Assembly (NCBI RefSeq): GCF_014203955.1
Contig: NZ_JACHKA010000001.1
Location: forward strand, 930,001-994,000
Length of the DNA stretch: 64,000 nucleotides
Origin: Sphingobium lignivorans
GTDB lineage: Bacteria > Pseudomonadota > Alphaproteobacteria > Sphingomonadales > Sphingomonadaceae
Direction of reading: 5' to 3'
The position numbers and the translations under genes are program-made. Each line of letters opens with the position of its first letter. Positions within the stretch are counted from its first letter, which is position 1. Under the pieces are notes generated by a model. It saw nothing but the letters and a program-made list of their open reading frames with translations. It was not told the DNA's origin and made no database searches. Positions 41,499-48,910 of this stretch are shown here, piece by piece.

Positions 41499-43195
41499 AG
41501 GCTTCTCTCCTTGCGGGCTGGCAGGTCGTCGGCCGGCAGCACGCGGCCCTTGATGATGTCGGCCGCGCGCTCCGCGATCATGATCGTGGGCGCGTTGATG
41601 TTGCCGCCGGTCTCGTCGGGCATCACCGAGGCGTCGATCACGCGCAGCCCTTCCATGCCGATGACGCGCAGCTGCGGATCGACCACGGCCATCGGCCCGC
41701 TCCCCATCCGGCAGGTGCCGAGCGGATGCTGGGTCGTCGTGGTCGTCGCGCGGATGTGCTCGTCCAGCGCCTCATCGCTCTGCACGTCGATGCCGGGGGC
41801 GATCTCGGCGCCGGTGATGTCGGACTGCGGGGCGGTCGCATAGATCTTGCGGGCGATGCGGATGCCGGCGCGCGCGGTCGCGAAGTCCGCCGGCGCGCTG
41901 AACAGGTTGAGGAAGATGCCGACATGGTCGTCGGCGCGCGGGCTCTTGAGGAAGACGCGGCCCCGGCTCTCCGGGTGCAGCAGGATGACGTCGGCCGTCA
42001 GCCTGTGCGGCGGGCGCTTCTTGATGCCGGGGAACCAGAGATGCGCATCCAGCGTCACCGGGTTGCACCAGAGCTGGATGTCCGGCTGGGCGAGGCGCGG
42101 GTCGGTGCGCAGCACAGGGTTGGCGCTGTTCACTTGCCGGGCGAACGGGCCGGTGCCCATGAAATACCAGCGCAGCACGCTCAGCGTCGCCTTGTCGAAG
42201 CGCAGCTGGTTGACGAACGTCACCGGCGCGGCTTCGAAGGTCACCGGCGTGCGCGGATGCTCGGAGAGATTCTGCCCCACGCCCGGCAGATCGTGCACCA
42301 CCTCGATGCCCATGTCGCGCAGATGCGCCGCCGGGCCGATGCCCGAGAGCATGAGCAGTTGCGGCGAATTGTAGCTGCCGCCCGAGAGGATGACTTCGCG
42401 CGTCGCCGTCGCGGTCTTCAGTATGCCGTCATGGCGATATTCGACGCCGGTAGCGCGCCGCCCTTCCGTCAGCACCCGCTGCGTCATGGCGTTGGTGCGC
42501 ACGGTCAGGTTGGGGCGGGTCATGGCGGGCTTGAGATAGGCCGCATAGGTCGAGGCGCGGCGGCCATGGCGGTCGATAGTCAGCTCGACGCGGCCGACGC
42601 CTTCCTCGTCGCCGTCATGGATGTCATCGGTCAGCGGGAAGCCGGCATTGCGCGCGGCGGCCATCAGCTCGTCATGCAGCAGCCATTTGGTGGCATTGGG
42701 CGTGACGCTGAGCGGCCCGCTGCCGCCATGCAGCGCGGACTCGCCGCGCCAGCTGTTCTCCATCCTGCGGAAATAGGGGAGCACGTCGGCATAGCTCCAG
42801 CCGGTGCAGCCCATCTGCGCCCAGCGGTCGAAATCGGCGCTGTGGCCGCGCATGAACACCATGCCGTTGATCGAGCTGGAGCCGCCGAGCAGGCGCCCGC
42901 GCGGCAGGATGAGCTTGCGGCCGTTCATGTGCGGCTCGGGTTCCGTCCAGTAGGGCCAGGTGTAGCCCGGCTTGAACAGCGCCTTGAGGAAGCCGAGCGG
43001 CATGCGGATCAGCCAGTCGTCGCCCCCGCCGCCGGCTTCCAGCAGCAGCACCCGCACGGCCGGGTCTTCGGTGAGTCGCGCGGCGAGCACAGCCCCGGCG
43101 GACCCGGCGCCGACGATCACATAATCGAATTTCTCGGTGGACAGGGCCGCTCTCCAGTTGATTTTGTCGCGTCCACTTGGCGCGATCACGATCAT
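41495..43195 (-). CDS. GMC family oxidoreductase (2)
   Basis: A 566-residue FAD enzyme, paralog of the gene at 39.5 kb. Motifs: VIVGAGSAGAVLAARLTED near residue 30, GRLLGGSSSINGMVFMRG near 110, SGGSYNSPQLLMLSGIG near 280 and QHPLGTCRMG near 500. The start is doubtful: ATG 43195 gives a 20-residue lead before the Rossmann fold and no clear ribosome site, and a longer frame to 43282 overlaps the divergent gene. First gene of the three-gene operon, divergent from aldehyde dehydrogenase (2). Alcohol oxidation is a secure class; the substrate is inferred from context. Confidence 0.88.
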   Translation of the reverse strand: MIVIAPSGRDKINWRAALSTEKFDYVIVGAGSAGAVLAARLTEDPAVRVLLLEAGGGGDDWLIRMPLGFLKALFKPGYTWPYWTEPEPHMNGRKLILPRGRLLGGSSSINGMVFMRGHSADFDRWAQMGCTGWSYADVLPYFRRMENSWRGESALHGGSGPLSVTPNATKWLLHDELMAAARNAGFPLTDDIHDGDEEGVGRVELTIDRHGRRASTYAAYLKPAMTRPNLTVRTNAMTQRVLTEGRRATGVEYRHDGILKTATATREVILSGGSYNSPQLLMLSGIGPAAHLRDMGIEVVHDLPGVGQNLSEHPRTPVTFEAAPVTFVNQLRFDKATLSVLRWYFMGTGPFARQVNSANPVLRTDPRLAQPDIQLWCNPVTLDAHLWFPGIKKRPPHRLTADVILLHPESRGRVFLKSPRADDHVGIFLNLFSAPADFATARAGIRIARKIYATAPQSDITGAEIAPGIDVQSDEALDEHIRATTTTTQHPLGTCRMGSGPMAVVDPQLRVIGMEGLRVIDASVMPDETGGNINAPTIMIAERAADIIKGRVLPADDLPARKERSL

Positions 43196-43211
43196 GCTGT
43201 TATTGGGGAGT

Positions 43212-43227
43212 TCATGATGATTCAACA
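43212..43227. promoter_or_regulatory. candidate MarR operator, site D (degenerate)
   Basis: TCATGA-TGAT-TCAACA keeps one perfect TCAACA half-site and TGA of the other. It lies in the short divergent gap between GMC (2) and ALDH (2), a place where one operator would control both units. Confidence 0.35.
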
Positions 43228-43268
43228 ACTCTCGGTGGCCATGCGTCCCGGGAGCGGAACTGGAAAGG

Positions 43269-44780
43269 ATGCCACCGCCCATGAACGCGCCTTATAATCC
43301 CGGCCTGCTCGAGCAATTGAAGCTTCGCTACGGCGCCGGCCCGGTGAAGATGCTCATCGGCGCGGACTGGGTGGAAGCCGCGTCCGGCGAGACGTTTGAG
43401 ACGCGCAATCCCTCCACGGGCGAGGTCATCGCGCATGTCGCCGCGGCCGGCGATGCGGACATCGATCGGGCCGTCGCCGCCGCGCGCGCTGCCTTCGAGG
43501 GCCCCTGGTCGAAAGTGAAGCCCGCCGAGCGCGCCAACATGCTGCTTCGCCTCGCCGATCTCATCGAGGCCAATGCCGAGGAACTCGCCCTGCTGGAGAC
43601 GCTGGACGTCGGCCGGCCGATCCAGTTCTCGCGCATGCTCGATGTCGGCGGCGCGGTCGGCCAGCTGCGCTACAATGCCGGCTGGGCGACCAAGATCTAT
43701 GGCGAGACGGCCGAGATCAGCGCGCCGGGCGAATGGCTCTCTTATGTTCTGCGCGAGCCGGTGGGCGTGTGCGCGCAGATCGTGCCGTGGAATTTCCCGC
43801 TCGTCATGGCGGTCGGCAAGCTTGCGCCCGCGCTGGCGGCGGGTTGCACCGTCGTCCTCAAGCCCGCCGAGCAGACGCCGCTCAGCACGCTGCGGCTGGG
43901 CGAGCTGGCGCTGGAGGCGGGCATTCCCGAAGGCGTGCTCAACATCGTGAGTGGCCTTGGCCGCACGGCCGGCGCGGCGCTGGCGGCGCATCCGGGCATC
44001 AACAAGATTTCCTTCACCGGATCGACCCAGACCGGCAAGGCGATCATCGAGGCGTCCAAGAGCAATTTCGCGCGCGTGCAGCTGGAGCTGGGCGGCAAGT
44101 CGCCTACCTTCATCTTCGCCGATGCCGATCTGTCCCGCGCCATCCCGGCCGCCGCCATGGGCATCTTCTTCAATGCCGGGCAGGTCTGCGCCGCCGGCTC
44201 GCGCCTGTTCGTGCATGAGAAGGTGGCCGATGCGGTGCTGGAAGGCGTGGTCAACATGGCCAAGGGCATGAAGGTCGGCCAGACGCTGGAAGCCGATACG
44301 ATGATCGGCCCGCTCGTCAGCGCCGCCCAGCTCGACCGCGTGACCGGCTACATCGCGTCCGGCCGCGAGGAAGGCGCGAACATCCTCGTGGGCGGCGAGC
44401 GGATCGGCGAGGAAGGCTATTTCGTCCAGCCGACCGTGCTGCTCGACACCAAGGTCGACATGCGGGTGCGCAAGGAGGAAATCTTCGGGCCAGTGCTCTG
44501 TGCCATGCGGTTCGGCGACGATGATGATGTCGATGCGCTGGCGGGGCGCGGCAACGAGACGGAGTTCGGCCTGTCCGCGTCCATCTTCACGCAGAACATC
44601 TCCACCGCGCACAAGCTCGCCCGGCGCCTGAAGGCCGGCACCGTGCGCATCAACGGCTCGGGCGGCGTCGATCCCGCGCTGCCGCTCGGCGGCTTCAAGG
44701 CGTCCGGCTGGGGACGCGAAAACGGCAAGGCCGGCATCGAGGCCTATACCGAACTCAAGGCCGTGAGCGTCTCGCTCTGA
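43269..44780 (+). CDS. aldehyde dehydrogenase family protein (2)
   Basis: A 503-residue enzyme (ATG 43269; ATG 43281, MNAPYN, is nearly as good and would give 499). Motifs: VPWNFPLVMAVGKLAPAL near 170, SFTGSTQTGKAI near 248, general base Glu273 (LELGGKSP), catalytic Cys307 (GQVCAAGS) and EEIFGPVL near 405. It is a classical class-1/2-like NAD-dependent aldehyde dehydrogenase, unlike the atypical Cys environment of ALDH (1). It is divergent from the GMC operon and overlaps the downstream MarR gene (TGATG), so it is the natural next step after alcohol oxidation by GMC enzymes. Confidence 0.92.
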   Translation: MPPPMNAPYNPGLLEQLKLRYGAGPVKMLIGADWVEAASGETFETRNPSTGEVIAHVAAAGDADIDRAVAAARAAFEGPWSKVKPAERANMLLRLADLIEANAEELALLETLDVGRPIQFSRMLDVGGAVGQLRYNAGWATKIYGETAEISAPGEWLSYVLREPVGVCAQIVPWNFPLVMAVGKLAPALAAGCTVVLKPAEQTPLSTLRLGELALEAGIPEGVLNIVSGLGRTAGAALAAHPGINKISFTGSTQTGKAIIEASKSNFARVQLELGGKSPTFIFADADLSRAIPAAAMGIFFNAGQVCAAGSRLFVHEKVADAVLEGVVNMAKGMKVGQTLEADTMIGPLVSAAQLDRVTGYIASGREEGANILVGGERIGEEGYFVQPTVLLDTKVDMRVRKEEIFGPVLCAMRFGDDDDVDALAGRGNETEFGLSASIFTQNISTAHKLARRLKAGTVRINGSGGVDPALPLGGFKASGWGRENGKAGIEAYTELKAVSVSL

Positions 44781-45325
44781 TGCCGGGGCAGGAGGGGGCT
44801 CTCCCGGCGGCAAGTCCTGATCCGGTCCGGGAGGCCGGCCCGCTCGAGGAAGCCTGGAGCATCTTCGATGCGCGCCATCTGCCTTATCGCCTGCTGATGC
44901 TGGGCAAGATGCTGGACCGCATCTCCACCCAGCAGGTGCGGGACGTGGCGAGCGTGTCCCTCGCGGAATGGCGCGTTCTCGCGCATATCGCAGTGATGGG
45001 CTCGCGCAGCGCCAGCGAAGTGTCGGTCGCCGCGCTGGTGGACCGGGCCGAGGTCAGCCGCGGGGTGCGCTCGCTGGAGGAGAAGGGCTATCTCACCCGG
45101 GTGAACAATCCCCGCAACCGCAAGAGCAGCCTGCTGGTGCTGACGCCTGCCGGTGCGGACGTCTATGAACGCATGCAGCAGCAGCGCCGTGCCTTCTACA
45201 GCGTGCTGACCGCCGACCTGAACGCCGGGGAGCTGCAGATGCTCGACGAGCTGCTGCTCCGCATCGCGCGCCGCGCCGATGGGCTGGCCCGCGAACGGCC
45301 TTTCGAAGCTGGGGCAACCGAATGA
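44780..45325 (+). CDS. MarR family transcriptional regulator
   Basis: A 181-residue single-domain regulator. DARHLPYRLLMLGKMLDRIS forms the dimer helix, SVSLAEWRVLAHIAVMGSRSASEVS leads to the recognition helix RAEVSRGVRSLEEKGYLTR, and the wing is NPRNRKSSLLVLT. Its ATG overlaps the ALDH (2) stop and its stop overlaps the start of the double-NTF2 gene (ATGA), so it is embedded in the operon it probably regulates through a sensed catabolite. Confidence 0.9.
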   Translation: MPGQEGALPAASPDPVREAGPLEEAWSIFDARHLPYRLLMLGKMLDRISTQQVRDVASVSLAEWRVLAHIAVMGSRSASEVSVAALVDRAEVSRGVRSLEEKGYLTRVNNPRNRKSSLLVLTPAGADVYERMQQQRRAFYSVLTADLNAGELQMLDELLLRIARRADGLARERPFEAGATE

Positions 45326-46119
45326 ATTATGATGCTTATGTCGCCGCCTTCAATCAGGGCAATGACGAGGAACTGGTCGAGACCTGGTTCGCGCCGGACT
45401 GCGTGATGTACAGCTCGTCCCGGGTGAGCCGCGGGCGCGAGGAGCTGCTGGCCTTCCTGCACTGGGCGCATGACGGCGTGCGCGAGATCGTGCGGCCGCG
45501 TCTGGTGATGCAGCAGGAGGACCGCCTGTTCGTCGATGTGGACATGGACTTCATCTGCACCGAGCCCCGGCCCGATTTCCCCTTCGCCCCGCTCATGCCG
45601 GGCGACATCCTCACGGTGCGCTTCTTCGTCACCTACAAGCTGGATGAACAGGGCCGCATCGCCGAGCTTTGCTCGATGACCTGGCCCGCGGAGCAGGGCG
45701 TCCTCAAGGCCCCCATGCTCTCGGGCCATGCCGGCGGGCGCGCCGCTTATCAGGCTTATGCCGCCGCCTTCAGCGACGGCGACATGGAGCGGGCAGGGCG
45801 CTATTATACGGACGACTGCACGCTGCGCCTGCCGACGGCCCCGCTCATGGTCGGCAAGCAGGCCATCTGCGATTTCTACGGCACCATGTTCCGGTCCGTG
45901 CGCGAGCATCTGACCATTCACAGCCTGGTCATCGACGACAAGGGCATTGCCGTCGATTGCACCAGCACCTTCACCGCGCAGGTCGATGCGCCGGATTTCG
46001 TCGTGGCGCCCCTGCGCAAGGGCGAATCCGTGTCGGTGCGCGTGTTCGTGGTCTACGGCCTGCGCAACGGACAGATCAGCACCATCGACGTCGCCCGCGC
46101 CTCAACCCCGGAGGGCTGA
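45322..46119 (+). CDS. tandem double NTF2/SnoaL-like protein
   Basis: A 265-residue protein of two NTF2-like halves. Residues 1-125 begin MNYDAYVAAFNQGNDEELVETWF and include SRGREELLAFLHW; residues 140-262 begin AYQAYAAAFSDGDMERAGRYYTDD and include GKQAICDFYGTMFRSV. Both halves keep the ...PDF-x2-P / KG / FFVxY pattern of the neighbouring single-domain paralogs, so this arose by duplication and fusion. NTF2 folds usually dimerise, so one chain may make an asymmetric dimer with one altered pocket. It is translationally coupled to the MarR gene and ends the catabolic region. Confidence 0.85.
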   Translation: MNYDAYVAAFNQGNDEELVETWFAPDCVMYSSSRVSRGREELLAFLHWAHDGVREIVRPRLVMQQEDRLFVDVDMDFICTEPRPDFPFAPLMPGDILTVRFFVTYKLDEQGRIAELCSMTWPAEQGVLKAPMLSGHAGGRAAYQAYAAAFSDGDMERAGRYYTDDCTLRLPTAPLMVGKQAICDFYGTMFRSVREHLTIHSLVIDDKGIAVDCTSTFTAQVDAPDFVVAPLRKGESVSVRVFVVYGLRNGQISTIDVARASTPEG

Positions 46120-46199
46120 GCCTGCGGGAGGGCTAGGCGGCGCGGAAGAGTTCCCGGCCTTCGAGGGAGCCAGGAGCCAGCTTTTCAGCCATGTCCAAC

Positions 46200-46302
46200 G
46201 TCATCCCGGGCTCGACCCGGGATCCCGCTTCTTCCTTTTCTCAAACCCTCTGGCCCCGGCGATCGTCAAGGCAGCGGGATCCCGGATCGGGTCCGGGATG
46301 AC
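46200..46302. repeat. IR1 palindromic repeat, copy 4
   Basis: Arms 46200-46229 and 46273-46302 with a 43-base spacer; the arms pair except for a few compensating changes in the centre (CTCGACC against GATCGGG). Flanks GGAGCCAGCTTTTCAGCC (left) and GTGAATGACGAGATA (right) are shared with copies 3 and 5. Confidence 0.88.
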
Positions 46303-46344
46303 GTCGTGAATGACGAGATATGGTGGGCCGCCGTGGCCTCGGCC

Positions 46345-46557
46345 TCAGGGGCGCGGCTGGCTGAACGAGGGCGGGTCGCTGGCCGGAAAGGATTCGTCGG
46401 ACGCCTCGTCGACATCGTCCCAGTGAGGCGGCTCGTCCTTCATCTCGTCCGGGCCGGCATCGCGGACCTTCGGGATCGGGGGCGTCTTGCCGTCCGTGTC
46501 CTCGCGGCCGGCGGCGGGCGCCTGATCGTCCGGCTTGCGGCTGTCGTCAGCTGACAT
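46345..46557 (-). CDS. small acidic hydrophilic protein with DESFPASDPPS motif
   Basis: A 70-residue, strongly acidic, Pro-rich protein with no hydrophobic segment, probably disordered. The C-terminal pattern DDVDEASDESFPASDPPS is shared by many short uncharacterised proteobacterial proteins. AAGGAG lies 7 bases before the ATG, which supports translation. Function unknown; it is divergent from the extensin-like gene. Confidence 0.78.
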   Translation of the reverse strand: MSADDSRKPDDQAPAAGREDTDGKTPPIPKVRDAGPDEMKDEPPHWDDVDEASDESFPASDPPSFSQPRP

Positions 46558-46677
46558 TGTGCATCTCCTTGATGTCCCGCCTCGGGTCTCGTGCGGGTCT
46601 CATCTGTAGCAACCATTGACCGGGCCGCCGGTTGCATGCCGCGTGCAGCCAATGCCCCGGTGTCGCGTTGTCGGGGA

Positions 46678-47418
46678 ATGGGACGGACTTTCTTCTCGCG
46701 CTTCTCCCGGTGGCTGCGGCGCCTCGTCTGGCTGGTCATCGTCATTCTCGCCGCGCTTCTCGCCTTCGCTCTCCTGCGGCCGGCGCCGCAGGACCTGCCC
46801 TGGACGGAGCTGGATCTGGGCCAGCCGATCGGCCTGTTCACCGGGCGCAAGCTCACCGGGCTGGCGGAGGATGGCGAACGATGCCGCGCGCTGCTGCGCC
46901 AGGCCGGGGTCGTGACCGAGGCCGCGCCGATCGCGGGGCAGGGGCAATGCGGCGCGGCCGATGCCGTGCGCATCGGGTCCGGACAGGAAATGCTGGCTCT
47001 TGCGCCCGCTAATGTCACGCCGGCCTGCCCGATCGTGGCTTCCATGGCGGTGTGGAAATGGCAGGTGGTGCAACCGGCGGCGCAGCGCCTGCTGGGCGCG
47101 TCGGTCGAGCGGATCGAGCATCTGGGCAGCTACAGTTGCCGGCGGCTCTACGGCCGGTCCGAGGGCAACTGGAGCGAACATGCCACGGCCAACGCCATCG
47201 ACATCAGTGCCTTCGTGCTGACCGATGGCCGCCGCATCTCCGTGCAGCGCGACTGGCCGGTGCCGGGGCAGGAAGCGATCTTCCTGCGCGAGGTCCGCGA
47301 TGGCGCCTGCCGCCTGTTCGCGACGGTCCTCTCGCCGGACTACAACCAGCAGCATCACGACCATCTTCATCTCGATCAGGCCCAACGAGGCCAGATGGGC
47401 TGGCGCGCCTGCCGCTAG
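46678..47418 (+). CDS. extensin-like C-terminal domain protein, membrane-anchored
   Basis: A 246-residue protein with one N-terminal membrane helix (LVWLVIVILAALLAFALL, about residues 17-34) and a periplasmic extensin-like C domain. This domain shows CRALLRQAGV, CPIVASMAVWKW, LGSYSCRRLYGRSEGNWSEH, ANAIDISAFVL and the His-rich HHDHLHLDQ near the end. The His/Asp pattern resembles metal-dependent peptidoglycan amidases of the same superfamily, so a wall-related role is possible. Start at ATG 46678 is chosen because the membrane anchor begins there; the frame extends 29 codons further upstream. Confidence 0.8.
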   Translation: MGRTFFSRFSRWLRRLVWLVIVILAALLAFALLRPAPQDLPWTELDLGQPIGLFTGRKLTGLAEDGERCRALLRQAGVVTEAAPIAGQGQCGAADAVRIGSGQEMLALAPANVTPACPIVASMAVWKWQVVQPAAQRLLGASVERIEHLGSYSCRRLYGRSEGNWSEHATANAIDISAFVLTDGRRISVQRDWPVPGQEAIFLREVRDGACRLFATVLSPDYNQQHHDHLHLDQAQRGQMGWRACR

Positions 47419-47480
47419 CGGCGGGGAGAAGCTCACGGGCTTCGAGGGAGTCAGAAGCCATCTTTTCAGCCACTTCCGTC

Positions 47481-47583
47481 GTCATCCCGGGCTCGACCCG
47501 GGATCCAGCTTCTTCCTTTTCTCAGACCGTCCGAACCCGGCGATCCTCAAGGCAGCGGGATCCCGGACTCGGCCCGGGATGAC
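47481..47583. repeat. IR1 palindromic repeat, copy 5
   Basis: Arms 47481-47510 and 47554-47583 with a 43-base spacer. The left arm has CCAGCT where the others have CCCGCT, and the centre is GGGCTCGACCC against ACTCGGCCC. The upstream block CTTCGAGGGAGTCAGAAGCC matches that of copy 4 only 1.3 kb away. Confidence 0.88.
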
Positions 47584-47613
47584 ATGGTCAATGACGAGAC
47601 AGCGTGCGCCCTC

Positions 47614-48348
47614 TCAGATCTGCGCGAGACCGCCGTCGACGAACACTTCGCCGCCGGTCATGAAGCTGCTGTCGCTCGACGCGAGGAACGCGGCGACGGC
47701 GCCGATCTCGGAAGGATCGCCCAGCCGCCCGATCGGGGTGCTGGCGCCCAGCGCCTCGAACGGCTCCCTGCCGACGACGTCGAGCGCCAGATCGGTGAGC
47801 GTCGGCCCGGGCGACACGACATTGACGCGAATGCCGGTGCCCTTGAGATCGAGCGCCCAGCTGCGGGCGAAGTTGCGCACGGCGGCCTTCGAGGCGCTGT
47901 AGATGCTGAAGCTGGGCGTGCCCATCTCGCCGGTGGTCGATCCGGTGAGGATGATCGAGCCGCCCGCGCGCATCAGCGGCAAGCCCTTCTGCACCGTGAA
48001 GAGCGTGCCCTTCACATTGACGTCGAATGCCCGGTCATAATGGCCCGGCGTGATGTCGCCGAGCGGAGCCAGCTCGCCGGTCCCGGCATTGGCCACGAGG
48101 ATGTCGAGCGTACCGCGCTGCGCCTCCACGGCGGCGAACAGCCGGTCGAGATCGGCGAGCTCCGTGACCGAGCCCTGGATGGCGGCGGCATTGGGGCCGA
48201 GCTTGGCCACGGCGGCATCGAGCGCGTCCTGTCGCCGGCCGAACAGGAAGACGAACGCGCCTTCGGCCACGAAGCGCTGCGCGATCCCGAAACCGATGCC
48301 GCTTCCGCCGCCTGTCACCACTGCCGTCTTGCCGTTCAACCTGTCCAT
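47614..48348 (-). CDS. SDR family oxidoreductase
   Basis: A 244-residue classical short-chain dehydrogenase: cofactor motif TGGGSGIGFG (residues 12-21), NAGTG near 83, catalytic Ser in LTGSTTGE near 134, and YSASK near 147-151. FGRRQ after strand 2 suggests NADP(H) preference. I chose ATG 48348 (MDRLNGK) because AAGGAG lies 8 bases upstream. It is divergent from an HxlR regulator with operator-like repeats between them, the common layout for quinone- or aldehyde-responsive SDRs. Substrate unknown. Confidence 0.9.
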   Translation of the reverse strand: MDRLNGKTAVVTGGGSGIGFGIAQRFVAEGAFVFLFGRRQDALDAAVAKLGPNAAAIQGSVTELADLDRLFAAVEAQRGTLDILVANAGTGELAPLGDITPGHYDRAFDVNVKGTLFTVQKGLPLMRAGGSIILTGSTTGEMGTPSFSIYSASKAAVRNFARSWALDLKGTGIRVNVVSPGPTLTDLALDVVGREPFEALGASTPIGRLGDPSEIGAVAAFLASSDSSFMTGGEVFVDGGLAQI

Positions 48349-48393
48349 CTTTGGTCTCCTTGTTTGGGGTGACGCAAAGCTGGCGAGGCACAC

Positions 48394-48428
48394 ACTTATC
48401 GACAAGTATGCACTTTTTGGTAAGTATC
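48394..48428. promoter_or_regulatory. HxlR-type operator-like repeats
   Basis: ACTTAT-CG-ACAAGT (48394-48407) overlaps AAGT-ATGC-ACTT (48404-48415), and TAAGTATC follows at 48421. The AAGTAT unit appears twice, 17 bases apart. The region is in the 85-bp divergent gap before the HxlR gene, as expected for autoregulation. Confidence 0.5.
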
Positions 48429-48433
48429 AAATT

Positions 48434-48820
48434 ATGGTCCAGACTCCCTCCTGCATCCCCGGCTTTTCCTGCGGTCTCGACGCCACGCTCAAGGTGGTGG
48501 CGGGCAAGTGGAAGCCGCTCATCATCTACTTCCTGCTGGAGGGGCCCAATCGCTATGGCGAGCTCAAGCGGGCCGTGCGCGGCGTCAGCGACAAGGTGCT
48601 GATCCAACAGCTCAAGGAACTGGAAAGTGACGGAATTGTGATCCGCACCGACTATCGGGAAGTGCCGCCGCGCGTCGATTACAGCCTCACCGCGCTGGGC
48701 CACAGCCTGGCGCAGGCGCTGGTCCCGCTGTCCAACTGGGGCGCCGAGCATATGGAAGAAGTCGCCCGCGTCTTCGCCGAGCGGGACAAGTGGCGCCGCC
48801 CGTCGCCCGACGCCCGATAG
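48434..48820 (+). CDS. HxlR family transcriptional regulator
   Basis: A 128-residue winged-helix protein. The family start is CGLDATLKVVAGKWKPLIIYFLLEGPNRYGELKRAV, then VSDKVLIQQLKELESDGIV as the recognition helix and PPRVDYSLTALG as the wing. Two Cys near the N-terminus (CIPGFSCGLD) match redox- or electrophile-sensing members such as YodB and HypR. The start is ATG 48434 (MVQTPSC). It likely represses the divergent SDR gene and itself. Confidence 0.9.
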   Translation: MVQTPSCIPGFSCGLDATLKVVAGKWKPLIIYFLLEGPNRYGELKRAVRGVSDKVLIQQLKELESDGIVIRTDYREVPPRVDYSLTALGHSLAQALVPLSNWGAEHMEEVARVFAERDKWRRPSPDAR

Positions 48821-48910
48821 AGCCGGACGAGGTCCCGCGCGACCGCCCTTTCGCGCGCGCCGGCGAGGTCGCCGCGGGTGCGGTGTTTATATGTCCTAAA
48901 GTGTCCGGTT

